Below, in pieces: positions 1 through 6,812 of a stretch of DNA of 10,103 bases. Below the pieces are notes generated by a model. It worked only from the letters and a program-made list of their open reading frames with translations. It ran no database searches and had not been told where the DNA came from. The position numbers were made by a program, and so were the translations under genes. Source of the stretch: an uncultured Chitinophagaceae bacterium (GTDB lineage Bacteria; Bacteroidota; Bacteroidia; Chitinophagales; Chitinophagaceae); contig CAMPGG010000110.1 in the NCBI GenBank assembly GCA_946885335.1, forward strand, positions 1 to 10,103, written 5' to 3'. Position 1 is the first letter of the stretch. Each line of letters opens with the position of its first letter.

Positions 1-6
1 TAGGAA

Positions 7-22
7 ATGAATTGTAATTCAT
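7..22. repeat. Short inverted repeat downstream of the DUF998 gene
   Basis: ATGAATT (7-13) and AATTCAT (16-22) are perfect inverted copies separated by two bases. The repeat sits just past the stop codon of the minus-strand DUF998 gene. The loop is too tight for a strong hairpin and the stem is AT-rich, so it could be a weak transcription end, a binding site for a dimeric regulator, or chance. Confidence 0.3.
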
Positions 23-27
23 GGTTT

Positions 28-669
28 TTACATAGCATTTGTTGCGATGTACATCTTTTCTCTTTTGAATAGCATAATGGTAAACACCACAATCCAAAGC
101 ATATAGGCGCCGATGTTTATACGTTCCCAGATCCCGATATAAGGCGTTGGCAAACCGGCATCCAGGCCAGGGCTTTCATTTGCCGTCAATATGCCAAATA
201 CGATGAAAATCAAAACAATAAAAATGGAAAATATTTTGAACGATTTTCCAAAAACTGCTGCACCAAAGCCGATCATCAACAGCATCAAAACAAGATGTAT
301 AAAAGTCCACGCAATGTGAAGTGTATCTGAAATGCTTCCGCCACCGGCAGCAAGCACTTCACGCTGATGCATAGGTGGCCAATAAAATCCAATCAGTCCA
401 TCCAGCATTATAACGGCTGCAACTACCTGCAGTTTTTTATTTCCATTTGATGTTAACAGAACGCCGATACCAAAAGCGATAAATAAAAGTGAATAGAACG
501 TACAGAGAAGCACCCATAAATTTCGGGTGGGAGAGTCTATTGCCGAGAGTTCACTTACTGTTTGTGTTGTAACGTCGTAGCCAGGATATTGCATCGCTAC
601 AATGATATTAATAACTGCATACCAAAACATTGCAATGATCCCGGTTAAGAGCAAACTTTTGCGTGCCAT
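28..669 (-). CDS. DUF998 family integral membrane protein
   Basis: A 213-residue protein with about six hydrophobic segments (roughly residues 7-27, 51-72, 80-97, 117-140, 144-162 and 185-201), so it is an inner-membrane protein with little outside the bilayer. The motif after the first helix, PGYDVTTQTVSELSAIDSPT (residues 29-48), is the part I recognise as characteristic of the DUF998 family (Pfam PF06197), whose biochemical role is not established. WPPMH at 97-101 and an acidic ESPGLD loop near 165-170 are other distinctive spots. The ATG at 669 begins MARKSLLLTG and runs straight into the first helix, so the start is sound. It is transcribed away from the copper cluster and nothing in it suggests metal binding; it is probably an unrelated neighbour. 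The length is typical of the family and no damage is seen. Confidence 0.82.
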   Translation of the reverse strand: MARKSLLLTGIIAMFWYAVINIIVAMQYPGYDVTTQTVSELSAIDSPTRNLWVLLCTFYSLLFIAFGIGVLLTSNGNKKLQVVAAVIMLDGLIGFYWPPMHQREVLAAGGGSISDTLHIAWTFIHLVLMLLMIGFGAAVFGKSFKIFSIFIVLIFIVFGILTANESPGLDAGLPTPYIGIWERINIGAYMLWIVVFTIMLFKREKMYIATNAM

Positions 670-884
670 TATTCATATTTTGCAGATATGAAGAAAGGAT
701 CTTTGTTTCTAAATAACAATGATGGTCATCATCAATTAAGCTGATAGTTAAGCTTTGCAAAACAATCTGGCACTGACTGTAAACTGAATCCAATACCTGG
801 GGGCATGATTTTCGTTAAATTTATTTACATCCGGTAAACATCAATCCACGACAAATAAAACTTTAATAAAATAAAACAATAGTT
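670..884. other. Divergent intergenic region
   Basis: This 215-bp gap separates the minus-strand DUF998 gene from the plus-strand DUF305 gene and should hold promoters for both. I find no perfect TAnnTTTG box on either strand. The nearest plus-strand match is TAAATTTA at 816-823, without a convincing upstream TTG. The last 45 bases before 885 are A-rich, as is usual for leaders in this phylum. TTAAGCT occurs twice in 735-755. No convincing RNA gene or open frame was seen here. Confidence 0.4.
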
Positions 885-1325
885 ATGTATAAGAAGTTAA
901 TGCTGACGCTGATCATTTCATTTTTTATCATGTACCTGGTTATGTTCCTGAATATTACAGAGTTTAGTCATTATTATACTAGCATCACCCGTATGTATAT
1001 GGCCATATTGATGGTAGCACCAATGGCTGTCGTTATGATCCTGATGATGGGTAAAATGTATCCCAACAAAAAAATGAATGCCGGGATAATAACTGCAAGC
1101 ATAGCTGTTTTTATTTTAACCCTGGCTGCATTACGTACACAAACACCCATAAATGATGTTCAATACATGAAAGCAATGATACCGCATCATTCTTCAGCCA
1201 TTCTTACCAGTAAAAAAGCAAACATCCAGGATCCGGATGTAAAAAAGTTATCAGAAGAGATCATTAAAGCCCAGGAAGAAGAAATTGCGGAAATGAAAGC
1301 AAAAATAAATGAGCTGCAAAATTAA
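885..1325 (+). CDS. Membrane protein with C-terminal DUF305 domain
   Basis: A 146-residue protein. The N-terminal part has three hydrophobic helices (about residues 4-23, 37-56 and 65-83), rich in methionine (for example MVAPMAVVMILMMGKM at 43-58). The C-terminal part (about 93-144) matches the DUF305 family (PF03713) core: QYMKAMIPHHSSAI at 93-106, with the paired histidines 101-102 and a nearby Met, then a charged amphipathic helix ending in EEEIAEMKAKI. DUF305 proteins are ferritin-like helical proteins often found beside copper genes; their function is not settled. Here only the first helix pair of the usual domain seems present, so it is a short, membrane-tethered version. The start at 885 follows an A-rich leader. 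It is followed by a 144-bp gap, so it is probably transcribed separately from the efflux genes. A role in copper handling is inference from the Met/His content and location. Confidence 0.8.
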   Translation: MYKKLMLTLIISFFIMYLVMFLNITEFSHYYTSITRMYMAILMVAPMAVVMILMMGKMYPNKKMNAGIITASIAVFILTLAALRTQTPINDVQYMKAMIPHHSSAILTSKKANIQDPDVKKLSEEIIKAQEEEIAEMKAKINELQN

Positions 1326-1344
1326 AATCTCCATATAGAGCCTT

Positions 1345-1361
1345 AATACATGTTTTGTATT
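1345..1361 (+). terminator. Weak AT-rich hairpin after the DUF305 gene
   Basis: AATACA (1345-1350) and TGTATT (1356-1361) can pair across a 5-base loop, 20 bases after the DUF305 stop codon, followed by TATTAG rather than a clean T run. The stem has only one G-C pair. It may mark the end of the DUF305 transcript but is not a strong rho-independent terminator. Confidence 0.22.
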
Positions 1362-1454
1362 TATTAGTTCCGGATAAATATAAAATGCTTGATTGATCAC
1401 AATAAATTGTAACTTTTTACCATAATTGTGTAACACTAAAGCGTTTTTTAATAA

Positions 1455-1462
1455 TACCTTTG
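1455..1462 (+). promoter_or_regulatory. Putative Bacteroidota -7 promoter box of the copper cluster
   Basis: TACCTTTG is an exact match to the TAnnTTTG -7 consensus used by the primary sigma factor of Bacteroidota. The only upstream TTG of note (1426-1428, in TTGTG) lies 26 bases away, a little longer than the usual 17-23. Transcription would begin around 1466-1470, almost at the GTG start codon at 1470, giving a very short or absent leader. It is the only exact box I found between 1326 and 1955, so it could serve the HYC_CC_PP gene and all downstream genes. Confidence 0.42.
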
Positions 1463-1469
1463 CGTTGAA

Positions 1470-1868
1470 GTGAAAAAATTGCTGGCATTCATATTGACCA
1501 TTTTTTACCTGGCATCTACCACGGGCGCCACTGTACACATGCATTATTGCATGGGCAAAATGGTTGATAAAAGCTTCTGGCACAATGATGACAAGCAATG
1601 CGGCAAATGCGGAATGGAAAAGTCCGGTGATGATGATAATGGATGCTGCAAGGATGAACACAAACAATTTAAAATTGATAATGAGCATAAGATAACAGCA
1701 TCTTCATTTCCGGTTTTGCAATTGGATGATGCATTATCAACATTGTATTTTGAAAAACCGCTCAACTTTCATTTGGCTACAGTTACTGAGAAACACCCTG
1801 TAAGCAACGCTCCGCCCGGAAAAGGGAGCATTCCTATCTACATTCGTAATAACGTTTTCCGTATTTGA
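1470..1868 (+). CDS. HYC_CC_PP family secreted protein
   Basis: A 132-residue protein starting at GTG; no in-frame ATG precedes it. Residues 1-20 form a signal peptide (MKKLLAFILTIFYLASTTGA), so the mature protein should be in the periplasm. The three motifs that name the HYC_CC_PP family of Bacteroidota are all visible: HYC at 25-27, CC at 59-60, and PP at 115-116. Between them lie CGKC (44-47) and an acidic stretch GDDDNG before the CC pair, giving five cysteines plus several His and Met within 40 residues (MHMHYCMGKM region). This is a plausible soft-metal site, but no biochemical role is established for the family to my knowledge. It is first in line before the HMA protein and the Cus pump, with 87 bp to the next start, so a role in periplasmic copper binding or sensing is inferred from context. 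Confidence 0.8.
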   Translation: MKKLLAFILTIFYLASTTGATVHMHYCMGKMVDKSFWHNDDKQCGKCGMEKSGDDDNGCCKDEHKQFKIDNEHKITASSFPVLQLDDALSTLYFEKPLNFHLATVTEKHPVSNAPPGKGSIPIYIRNNVFRI

Positions 1869-1955
1869 TATTTCTTTCTCTGTTGCCGGTTTTATATGCC
1901 GGAAAGGCATTCTGCTGCCGTTTCATTACATCTCTTCATACATAAAATATACATT

Positions 1956-2339
1956 ATGCAATCTCTAAGATTCATGCTTATTGCAATATTCGCAATGATC
2001 AGTTCAACATTATTTGCCCAAACAACAACTGAAAAAACCGATACCATTAAAGTATATGGTGAATGCGGTATGTGTAAAAACCGCATTCAGAAAACATTAA
2101 AGATCGATGGGATTTCATCCGCCGTTTGGGATGTTGATACAAAAATGTTAACCGTTACTTATAATCCCGCCACAATTACCAACGATGTCATCCAGCAAAA
2201 AATAGCTGCTGTAGGTCATGATACGGAAAAGTATAAGGCTGATGATAAAGTGTATGATCAATTACCGGGCTGCTGCCATTACGAAAGAAAAAAAGAAAGT
2301 GCTTTACGAGAAGAACCGAAACATAAAGTTCACCATTAA
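1956..2339 (+). CDS. Secreted heavy-metal-associated (HMA) domain protein
   Basis: A 127-residue protein. I take the ATG at 1956 rather than the in-frame ATG at 1896, because 1956 begins a clean signal peptide (MQSLRFMLIAIFAMISSTLFA, then Q22) while the upstream extension is not signal-like. The mature part is one HMA/MerP-type ferredoxin-like fold (about 27-97) with the metal site GECGMC (C37 and C40), the CxxC pair that binds Cu(I) or similar ions in MerP, Atx1 and CopZ. A C-terminal tail carries a second possible site, LPGCCHY (103-109), and ends in HKVHH. Such proteins are normally metallochaperones; this one would act in the periplasm and could hand copper to the CusA/CusB proteins encoded next, 12 bp downstream. 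That transfer role is inferred from location and export signal. Length and motifs look intact. Confidence 0.88.
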   Translation: MQSLRFMLIAIFAMISSTLFAQTTTEKTDTIKVYGECGMCKNRIQKTLKIDGISSAVWDVDTKMLTVTYNPATITNDVIQQKIAAVGHDTEKYKADDKVYDQLPGCCHYERKKESALREEPKHKVHH

Positions 2340-2351
2340 TCAAACGCGAAC

Positions 2352-3650
2352 ATGGTACATCGCATAATTGAATGGTCGTTACGTAACAGGTTTATTGTAT
2401 TAGCATTGGTTGCTGCATTTTTTATTTGGGGTGTTTATTCCGTAAAGAATAATCCCATTGATGCCATTCCTGATCTGTCCGAAAACCAGGTGATCGTATT
2501 TACGGAGTGGATGGGTCGCGGACCTCAGTTAATAGAAGACCAGGTAACCTACCCGCTTGTCACAAACCTGCAGGGATTGCCACGCATTAAATATGTGCGG
2601 GGTTCATCCATGTTTGGAATGAGTTTTATCTACGTGATCTTTGAAGATGATGTGGATATTTACTGGGCAAGGGAAAGAGTACTTGAAAGACTCAGCACCA
2701 TTTCCAGGAACCTGCCTGAAAATGTCACACCGCAACTGGGTCCCGATGGAACAGGCGTTGGGCATATTCTCTGGTACACACTGGATGCACCTAACATGGA
2801 TCTAGGTGAACAAAGAGCCTTGCAGGATTGGTACATCAAATTCGGTCTGCAAAATGTAAAAGGTGTTTCCGAAATCGCTTCATTCGGAGGTTTCCAGAAA
2901 CAGTACCAGGTTACATTGGATCCCAATAAATTATTGTACTACAATTTGTCGGTTGGTAATGTGATCAATGCAATCCGGTCAAACAACAATGAAAGTGGCG
3001 GAAGAAAATTTGAACTGAGTGATATCGGTTATGTGATCAAAACTTCCGGCTATTTAAAATCCGCTGAAGAAATTTCAAACATTACGCTTGCTGCACCAAA
3101 TGGAATTGCTGTACGTGTTTCAGATATTGCCACTGTACAAATGACCGGTGAAACCAGGCTGGGCATTTTTGACCAGGATGGTGAAGGTGAAGTAGTGGGA
3201 GGTATTGTAGTAATGCGTTATGGTGAGAATGCGGAAGAAGTAATTGAAAATGTAAAAGCTAAAATGCTGGAGGTTGCCAAAGGTTTACCCGGCGGTGTTA
3301 AGTTTGATATTGTTTATGACCGAGGCGAACTGATCAAACAATCCATTTCATCTATTAAAACAACATTGATCGAAGAGATGATCGTTGTATCGCTCATCGT
3401 CATTATTTTTCTTTTTCACTGGCGCAGTGCATTAAGTATCATCATCCAGATCCCAATTACCATCGCCATCAGTTTTATTTTATTGAATGCATTTGATATC
3501 TCATCAAACATCATGTCGCTCACTGGTATTGCACTGGCTATTGGTGTGATCGTGGACAATGGTATCATCATGAGTGAAAATGCATATAAACATTTGGCGG
3601 AACGATATGCTGTTTGGGAAGAAGAACAAAAAAATCCATCGCAATCATGA
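2352..3650 (+). CDS. cusA: CusA-type RND permease, N-terminal part (frame-interrupted)
   Basis: A 432-residue open frame matching the first ~40% of a heavy-metal RND permease (E. coli CusA is 1047 residues). Visible parts are TM1 (about 13-31), the first periplasmic porter region (about 33-335, including PDLSENQVIVFTEW, GSSMFGMSFIYVIFEDD and LGPDGTGVG), then TM2 (341-355), TM3 (359-380) and TM4 (387-406). TM4 carries IGVIVDNGIIMSEN, whose D402 aligns with the proton-relay aspartate D405 of E. coli CusA. The frame ends at TGA 3648-3650 inside the cytoplasmic loop between TM4 and TM5. The rest of the permease continues in the -1 frame, with an ATG overlapping this stop (ATGA). An A7 run at 3628-3634 lies 13 bases before the stop; one extra A would join the halves into a ~1076-residue protein of normal length. 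So this is a sequencing error, a true mutation, a recoded gene, or a genuinely split permease. Confidence 0.88.
   Translation: MVHRIIEWSLRNRFIVLALVAAFFIWGVYSVKNNPIDAIPDLSENQVIVFTEWMGRGPQLIEDQVTYPLVTNLQGLPRIKYVRGSSMFGMSFIYVIFEDDVDIYWARERVLERLSTISRNLPENVTPQLGPDGTGVGHILWYTLDAPNMDLGEQRALQDWYIKFGLQNVKGVSEIASFGGFQKQYQVTLDPNKLLYYNLSVGNVINAIRSNNNESGGRKFELSDIGYVIKTSGYLKSAEEISNITLAAPNGIAVRVSDIATVQMTGETRLGIFDQDGEGEVVGGIVVMRYGENAEEVIENVKAKMLEVAKGLPGGVKFDIVYDRGELIKQSISSIKTTLIEEMIVVSLIVIIFLFHWRSALSIIIQIPITIAISFILLNAFDISSNIMSLTGIALAIGVIVDNGIIMSENAYKHLAERYAVWEEEQKNPSQS
3628..3634 (+). other. A7 run at the cusA frame break; possible slippage site
   Basis: Seven adenines lie in the 60-bp zone (3590-3650) where both cusA frames are open. 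In the upstream frame the codons read CAA AAA AAT, so 3629-3635 is A AAA AAT, which has the X XXY YYZ shape of a -1 slippery heptamer. A -1 slip, or one added A in the transcript, would continue into the downstream frame through TCC ATC GCA ATC ATG. It is the only homopolymer of this length inside the overlap zone; the A8 run at 3659-3666 lies after the stop and cannot restore the frame. I found no obvious stimulatory hairpin just downstream. Confidence 0.45.
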
Positions 3651-5581
3651 AGTGGTTCAAAAAAAATAAAAAACCAAAGGAGAACTGGATCACCGAAGAA
3701 GAAAGACTGGCTGTGATTGAAAAATCGAGCAAGCAGGTTTCGCGTGGGGTTTTCTTTGCAACGGTGATCATCATTACATCTTTTCTGCCTGTGTTCATGC
3801 TCACAGGCCAGGAAGGAAAAATGTTTCACCCGGTTGCTTATACCAAAACCTTTATCATGATCGTGGATGCTATCCTGGTATTAACGCTGGCGCCGGTACT
3901 GATCTCGTTTTTTATGAAAGGAAAATTCAGGCCCGATAATGCGAACCCTGTAAATCGTGGATTGGAAAAAATTTATACACCCATCATCCGTTGGGTGCTT
4001 AAATGGCGCAAAACAACATTGGCGATAAATATTCTTGCATTAATTATTTCTATTCCATTGATCAGGAGTTTGGGAACGGAGTTCATGCCACCGCTGGATG
4101 AACAAAGCATTTTGTTTATGCCGGTTACGCTTCCCGATATTTCCAATGCGGAGGCAAAAAGAATTTTGCAGGTGCAGGATAAAATTATTAAGTCTGTTCC
4201 GGAAGTGGATAAAGTGTTGGGTAAAGCGGGACGTGCCAGTACGGCAACCGATAATTCACCTATCAGCATGATTGAAACCATCATCATGTTAAAACCTGCT
4301 GAAGAATGGCGACCCGGAATCACTAAAGCGGATATCATCAATGAACTGGATACAAAATTGCAAATTCCCGGGGTGGTAAATGGATGGACACAACCGATCA
4401 TCAATCGCATTAACATGCTGGCAACGGGAATTCGTACAGACGTTGGCGTTAAAGTTTACGGACAAAACCTGGATACCATTGCTGCTGTTTCTGAAAGAGT
4501 AAAAACGGCACTGGAAGGAACACCTGGTATTGCGGACCTGTATGTTGAGCCCATCACGGGCGGTAAATATTTGGCCATTGATGTTAGGCGTACAGAACTC
4601 GGACGTTATGGTTTAAATGTGGATGATGTAAACCAGGTTGTTGAAACAGCTTTGGGTGGTTCGCCCATTGGCCAGACCGTAGAAGGGCGGCAGCGGTTCT
4701 CCATCAACGTTAGGTTGGCGCAGGATTACCGCAACAGCGTGGAACAGATCAAAAGAATTCCATTAATATCCCCGGGCTTTGGTGAAGTGCCGCTGGGTTC
4801 CGTAGCTGATATCCGTTTTGAGGACGGTCCGCCGATGATCAATTCTGAAAACGCATTATTACGTGGCGCTGTTTTATTCAATGTAAGAGATCGTGATTTG
4901 GGAAGCACCGTGGAAGAAGCCATGGCAAACCTGAATAGCGAACAAGGTATTTTGCCGGAAGGATATTTTTTAGAGTGGAGCGGACAATATGAAAACCTGA
5001 TCAGGGGACAACAAACATTAATGTGGATTGCACCTGTCGTACTGCTGATCATTTTCTTCTCATTATATTTTGCATTTAATTCCGTTCGGGAAGCTTTCCT
5101 GAGTTTGATCACTATACCATTTGCATTGATCGGTGGTGCTTATATCATTTATTTCTGGGGCGTTAATTTATCTGTTGGTGTGGCCGTTGGTTTTATCGCC
5201 TTGTTTGGTATTGCGGTTGAAACGGGTATCGTCATGGTCATTTATTTGAATGATGCAATGGCGCAACTGATCGCGAAAAAAGGGAATTCAAGTGAAACTA
5301 TTACAAAGGCAGATCTGAAAGAATATGTGATTCACGGTGCTGCAAAAAGATTACGTCCTAAAATCATGACCGTATGTGTTTCCTTATTTGGTTTGGTGCC
5401 GGTATTATGGGCCACAGGAGTTGGAACGGATGTAATGAAACCGATCGTACTTCCCATGATCGGCGGTGTATTTACTTCGGCTATCCATATTCTTTTGGTT
5501 ACACCGCTGATATTTTTAATGAACAAAGAATATGAATTACGCAAACATGGAAAACTGGAGGTGTATGATGCAAAACATTAA
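3647..5581 (+). CDS. cusA: CusA-type RND permease, C-terminal part
   Basis: The remaining ~60% of the Cu(I)/Ag(I) RND permease: TM5 and TM6 (SRGVFFATVIIITSFLPVF onward), TM7, the second periplasmic porter region, and TM8-TM12, ending GKLEVYDAKH. Counting from the ATG at 3647, M158 (FMPVTLP), M208 (SPISMIET) and M257 (NRINMLATG) match the E. coli CusA copper ligands M573, M623 and M672. The gaps of 50 and 49 residues are identical, which supports monovalent copper/silver rather than zinc/cobalt as substrate. The ATG at 3647 overlaps the stop of the upstream part (ATGA), so independent translation is possible; a TTG at 3614 is an alternative start, and a frameshifted fusion is the third option. 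If translated alone it would begin MKWFKKNKKPKENW in the cytoplasm, with eight membrane helices. The last codons overlap the start of cusC. Confidence 0.88.
   Translation: MKWFKKNKKPKENWITEEERLAVIEKSSKQVSRGVFFATVIIITSFLPVFMLTGQEGKMFHPVAYTKTFIMIVDAILVLTLAPVLISFFMKGKFRPDNANPVNRGLEKIYTPIIRWVLKWRKTTLAINILALIISIPLIRSLGTEFMPPLDEQSILFMPVTLPDISNAEAKRILQVQDKIIKSVPEVDKVLGKAGRASTATDNSPISMIETIIMLKPAEEWRPGITKADIINELDTKLQIPGVVNGWTQPIINRINMLATGIRTDVGVKVYGQNLDTIAAVSERVKTALEGTPGIADLYVEPITGGKYLAIDVRRTELGRYGLNVDDVNQVVETALGGSPIGQTVEGRQRFSINVRLAQDYRNSVEQIKRIPLISPGFGEVPLGSVADIRFEDGPPMINSENALLRGAVLFNVRDRDLGSTVEEAMANLNSEQGILPEGYFLEWSGQYENLIRGQQTLMWIAPVVLLIIFFSLYFAFNSVREAFLSLITIPFALIGGAYIIYFWGVNLSVGVAVGFIALFGIAVETGIVMVIYLNDAMAQLIAKKGNSSETITKADLKEYVIHGAAKRLRPKIMTVCVSLFGLVPVLWATGVGTDVMKPIVLPMIGGVFTSAIHILLVTPLIFLMNKEYELRKHGKLEVYDAKH
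5557..5561 (+). promoter_or_regulatory. Shine-Dalgarno-like site of cusC
   Basis: GGAGG inside the end of cusA, six bases before ATG 5568 and three before ATG 5565. Strong purine sites are uncommon in this window, and this spacing favours the second ATG as the cusC start, directly before the signal peptide. Confidence 0.5.
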
Positions 5582-6812
5582 AAAATTATTTTGGCTGATC
5601 TTATTATTTCCATTCAGCGTTTCTGCACAAAATGAAGTGCTGACATTGCAGGAGATCTTTCAGAAAATTGACAGCAATAATATTTTGTTGAAAACCTATG
5701 CATTAAAAGCGGAGAGTTATAAATACAGGGCGGATGCTGCAACGGCCTGGATGCCCCCAATGGCAGGTCTCGGAACTTTTATGACGCCATATCCTTTCCA
5801 GGATGTAATGGATGCTGATAAGGGTTCACTAATGCTAAGACTGGAGCAGGAAATACCGAACAGGTCAAAGTTACAGGCACGAAAAAATTATATTGAATCG
5901 CAGGGAAATATTGAAACAGCTACAAGAGATATTACGCTGAATGATTTTAAGGCGCAGGCAAAAAGACAATATTATAACTGGCTGATTGCTTTACAGAAAA
6001 TCAGGATCATTCAAAAAAATGAATCGGTTTTGGAAATGATGAAGAAGATTGAAGAAGTCCGTTATCCTTATAATCAATCGCAGTTGAATATGGTTTTCAG
6101 GGCCGAAGCGGAGATAGAAAAAAATCGCAACATGCTCACCATGCCGGAAGCGGAAATTGCAAAGGCAAAGGCTTATCTCAATGCTTTGATGAACCGCGAA
6201 GGAAATTTTGATTTCATCATTGATACAAGTTATGAACCGGGTTTTACTCCTGTTGCTTTATATGATACGGCTAATCTTGCCATACAAAGAAAAGATATAT
6301 TAAGAATGAATGAAAGCATCCGTTCCATGCAATACAATATTGAATCGATGAAGATGGAACGAAAGCCTGATTTTAAAATACAATTTGATCATATGTCGCC
6401 ATTGAGTTCCATGATGCCGCAGGCATTTGGTATTATGGGAATGATCAGCATACCGATAGCGCCCTGGTCAAAAAAAATGTACCAGTCCGGTATCCGTTCC
6501 ATGCAATATGATATTGAAGCCATGGAGCAGGAGCGGTCGGCCATGTTACAGGAAACACAAGGCATGCTCTATGGCATGCAGGCAGAAATTCAAACAATGC
6601 AAAGAAGAATAAAAGCGATGGAAGATAAAGTGATACCTGCCTTGCAAAAAACCTTCGATGCCAGTTTTTTAACCTACCAGGAAAATAAATTATCCATCAC
6701 GGAACTGATAAGCAATTGGGAAGCATTGAACATGATGCAGATCGACCTGCTGGATGAAAAACAAAAATTATATCAAATGATCGTTGATTATGAAAAGGAA
6801 TTATACAGGTAA
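5568..6812 (+). CDS. cusC: CusC-like TolC family outer-membrane channel protein
   Basis: A 414-residue protein counted from ATG 5568, chosen because GGAGG lies six bases upstream and the reading begins a signal peptide (MQNIKKLFWLILLFPFSVSA, cleavage before Q21). There is no lipobox cysteine, unlike E. coli CusC. The body is largely alpha-helical, with the two-fold internal repeat of TolC proteins: RSMQYNIESMKMER (252-265) and RSMQYDIEAMEQER (310-323). TolC proteins trimerise into an outer-membrane barrel with a long periplasmic helical tube that docks on the RND pump; here it would carry Cu(I)/Ag(I) outward. The protein is very methionine-rich: 17 Met between residues 247 and 351, many exactly seven apart (312, 319, 326, 333 and 337, 344, 351). 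It overlaps the cusA end by 14 bp and the next gene by 23 bp. At 414 residues it is slightly short for the family but looks complete. Confidence 0.87.
   Translation: MQNIKKLFWLILLFPFSVSAQNEVLTLQEIFQKIDSNNILLKTYALKAESYKYRADAATAWMPPMAGLGTFMTPYPFQDVMDADKGSLMLRLEQEIPNRSKLQARKNYIESQGNIETATRDITLNDFKAQAKRQYYNWLIALQKIRIIQKNESVLEMMKKIEEVRYPYNQSQLNMVFRAEAEIEKNRNMLTMPEAEIAKAKAYLNALMNREGNFDFIIDTSYEPGFTPVALYDTANLAIQRKDILRMNESIRSMQYNIESMKMERKPDFKIQFDHMSPLSSMMPQAFGIMGMISIPIAPWSKKMYQSGIRSMQYDIEAMEQERSAMLQETQGMLYGMQAEIQTMQRRIKAMEDKVIPALQKTFDASFLTYQENKLSITELISNWEALNMMQIDLLDEKQKLYQMIVDYEKELYR
6318..6344 (+). repeat. Direct repeat copy 1 within cusC
   Basis: 27 bases that recur at 6492-6518 with two mismatches (the first 17 bases are identical). 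They encode IRSMQYNIE and correspond to equivalent helices in the two halves of the TolC fold. The near-identity at DNA level is more than the ancient TolC duplication would normally leave. Confidence 0.6.
6492..6518 (+). repeat. Direct repeat copy 2 within cusC
   Basis: Second copy of the 27-base repeat starting at 6318, exactly 174 bases (58 codons) downstream and in the same frame, encoding IRSMQYDIE. The two copies differ at two positions. Confidence 0.6.

Noticed and set aside
816..823. TAAATTTA as the promoter box of the DUF305 gene
   Set aside because: It differs from TAnnTTTG at the final G and lacks an upstream TTG at a fitting distance.
1389..1402. TTGATTGATCACAA as a CRP/FNR-type operator
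   Set aside because: It misses two positions of the right half-site of TTGATnnnnATCAA and has no other support.
1251..1688. Minus-strand open frame of 145 codons covering the DUF305/HYC_CC_PP gap
   Set aside because: It overlaps two well-supported plus-strand genes, and its translation shows no family-like motifs; it is a shadow frame.
1896..1910. ATGCC-GGAAA-GGCAT hairpin before the HMA gene as a terminator
   Set aside because: The stem has only five base pairs and no T run follows; it also lies inside what is probably one transcript.
1896..1955. Upstream in-frame ATG extending the HMA protein by 20 residues
   Set aside because: The extension would bury the signal peptide; the ATG at 1956 gives a normal exported protein.
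3659..3673. The A8-T-A6 tract as the cause of the cusA frame break
   Set aside because: It lies after the TGA at 3648-3650, so an indel there could not join the two frames.
3416..4416. Long minus-strand open frames under cusA
   Set aside because: They lie fully inside the permease coding sequence, whose plus-strand translation is clearly conserved; they are antisense shadows.
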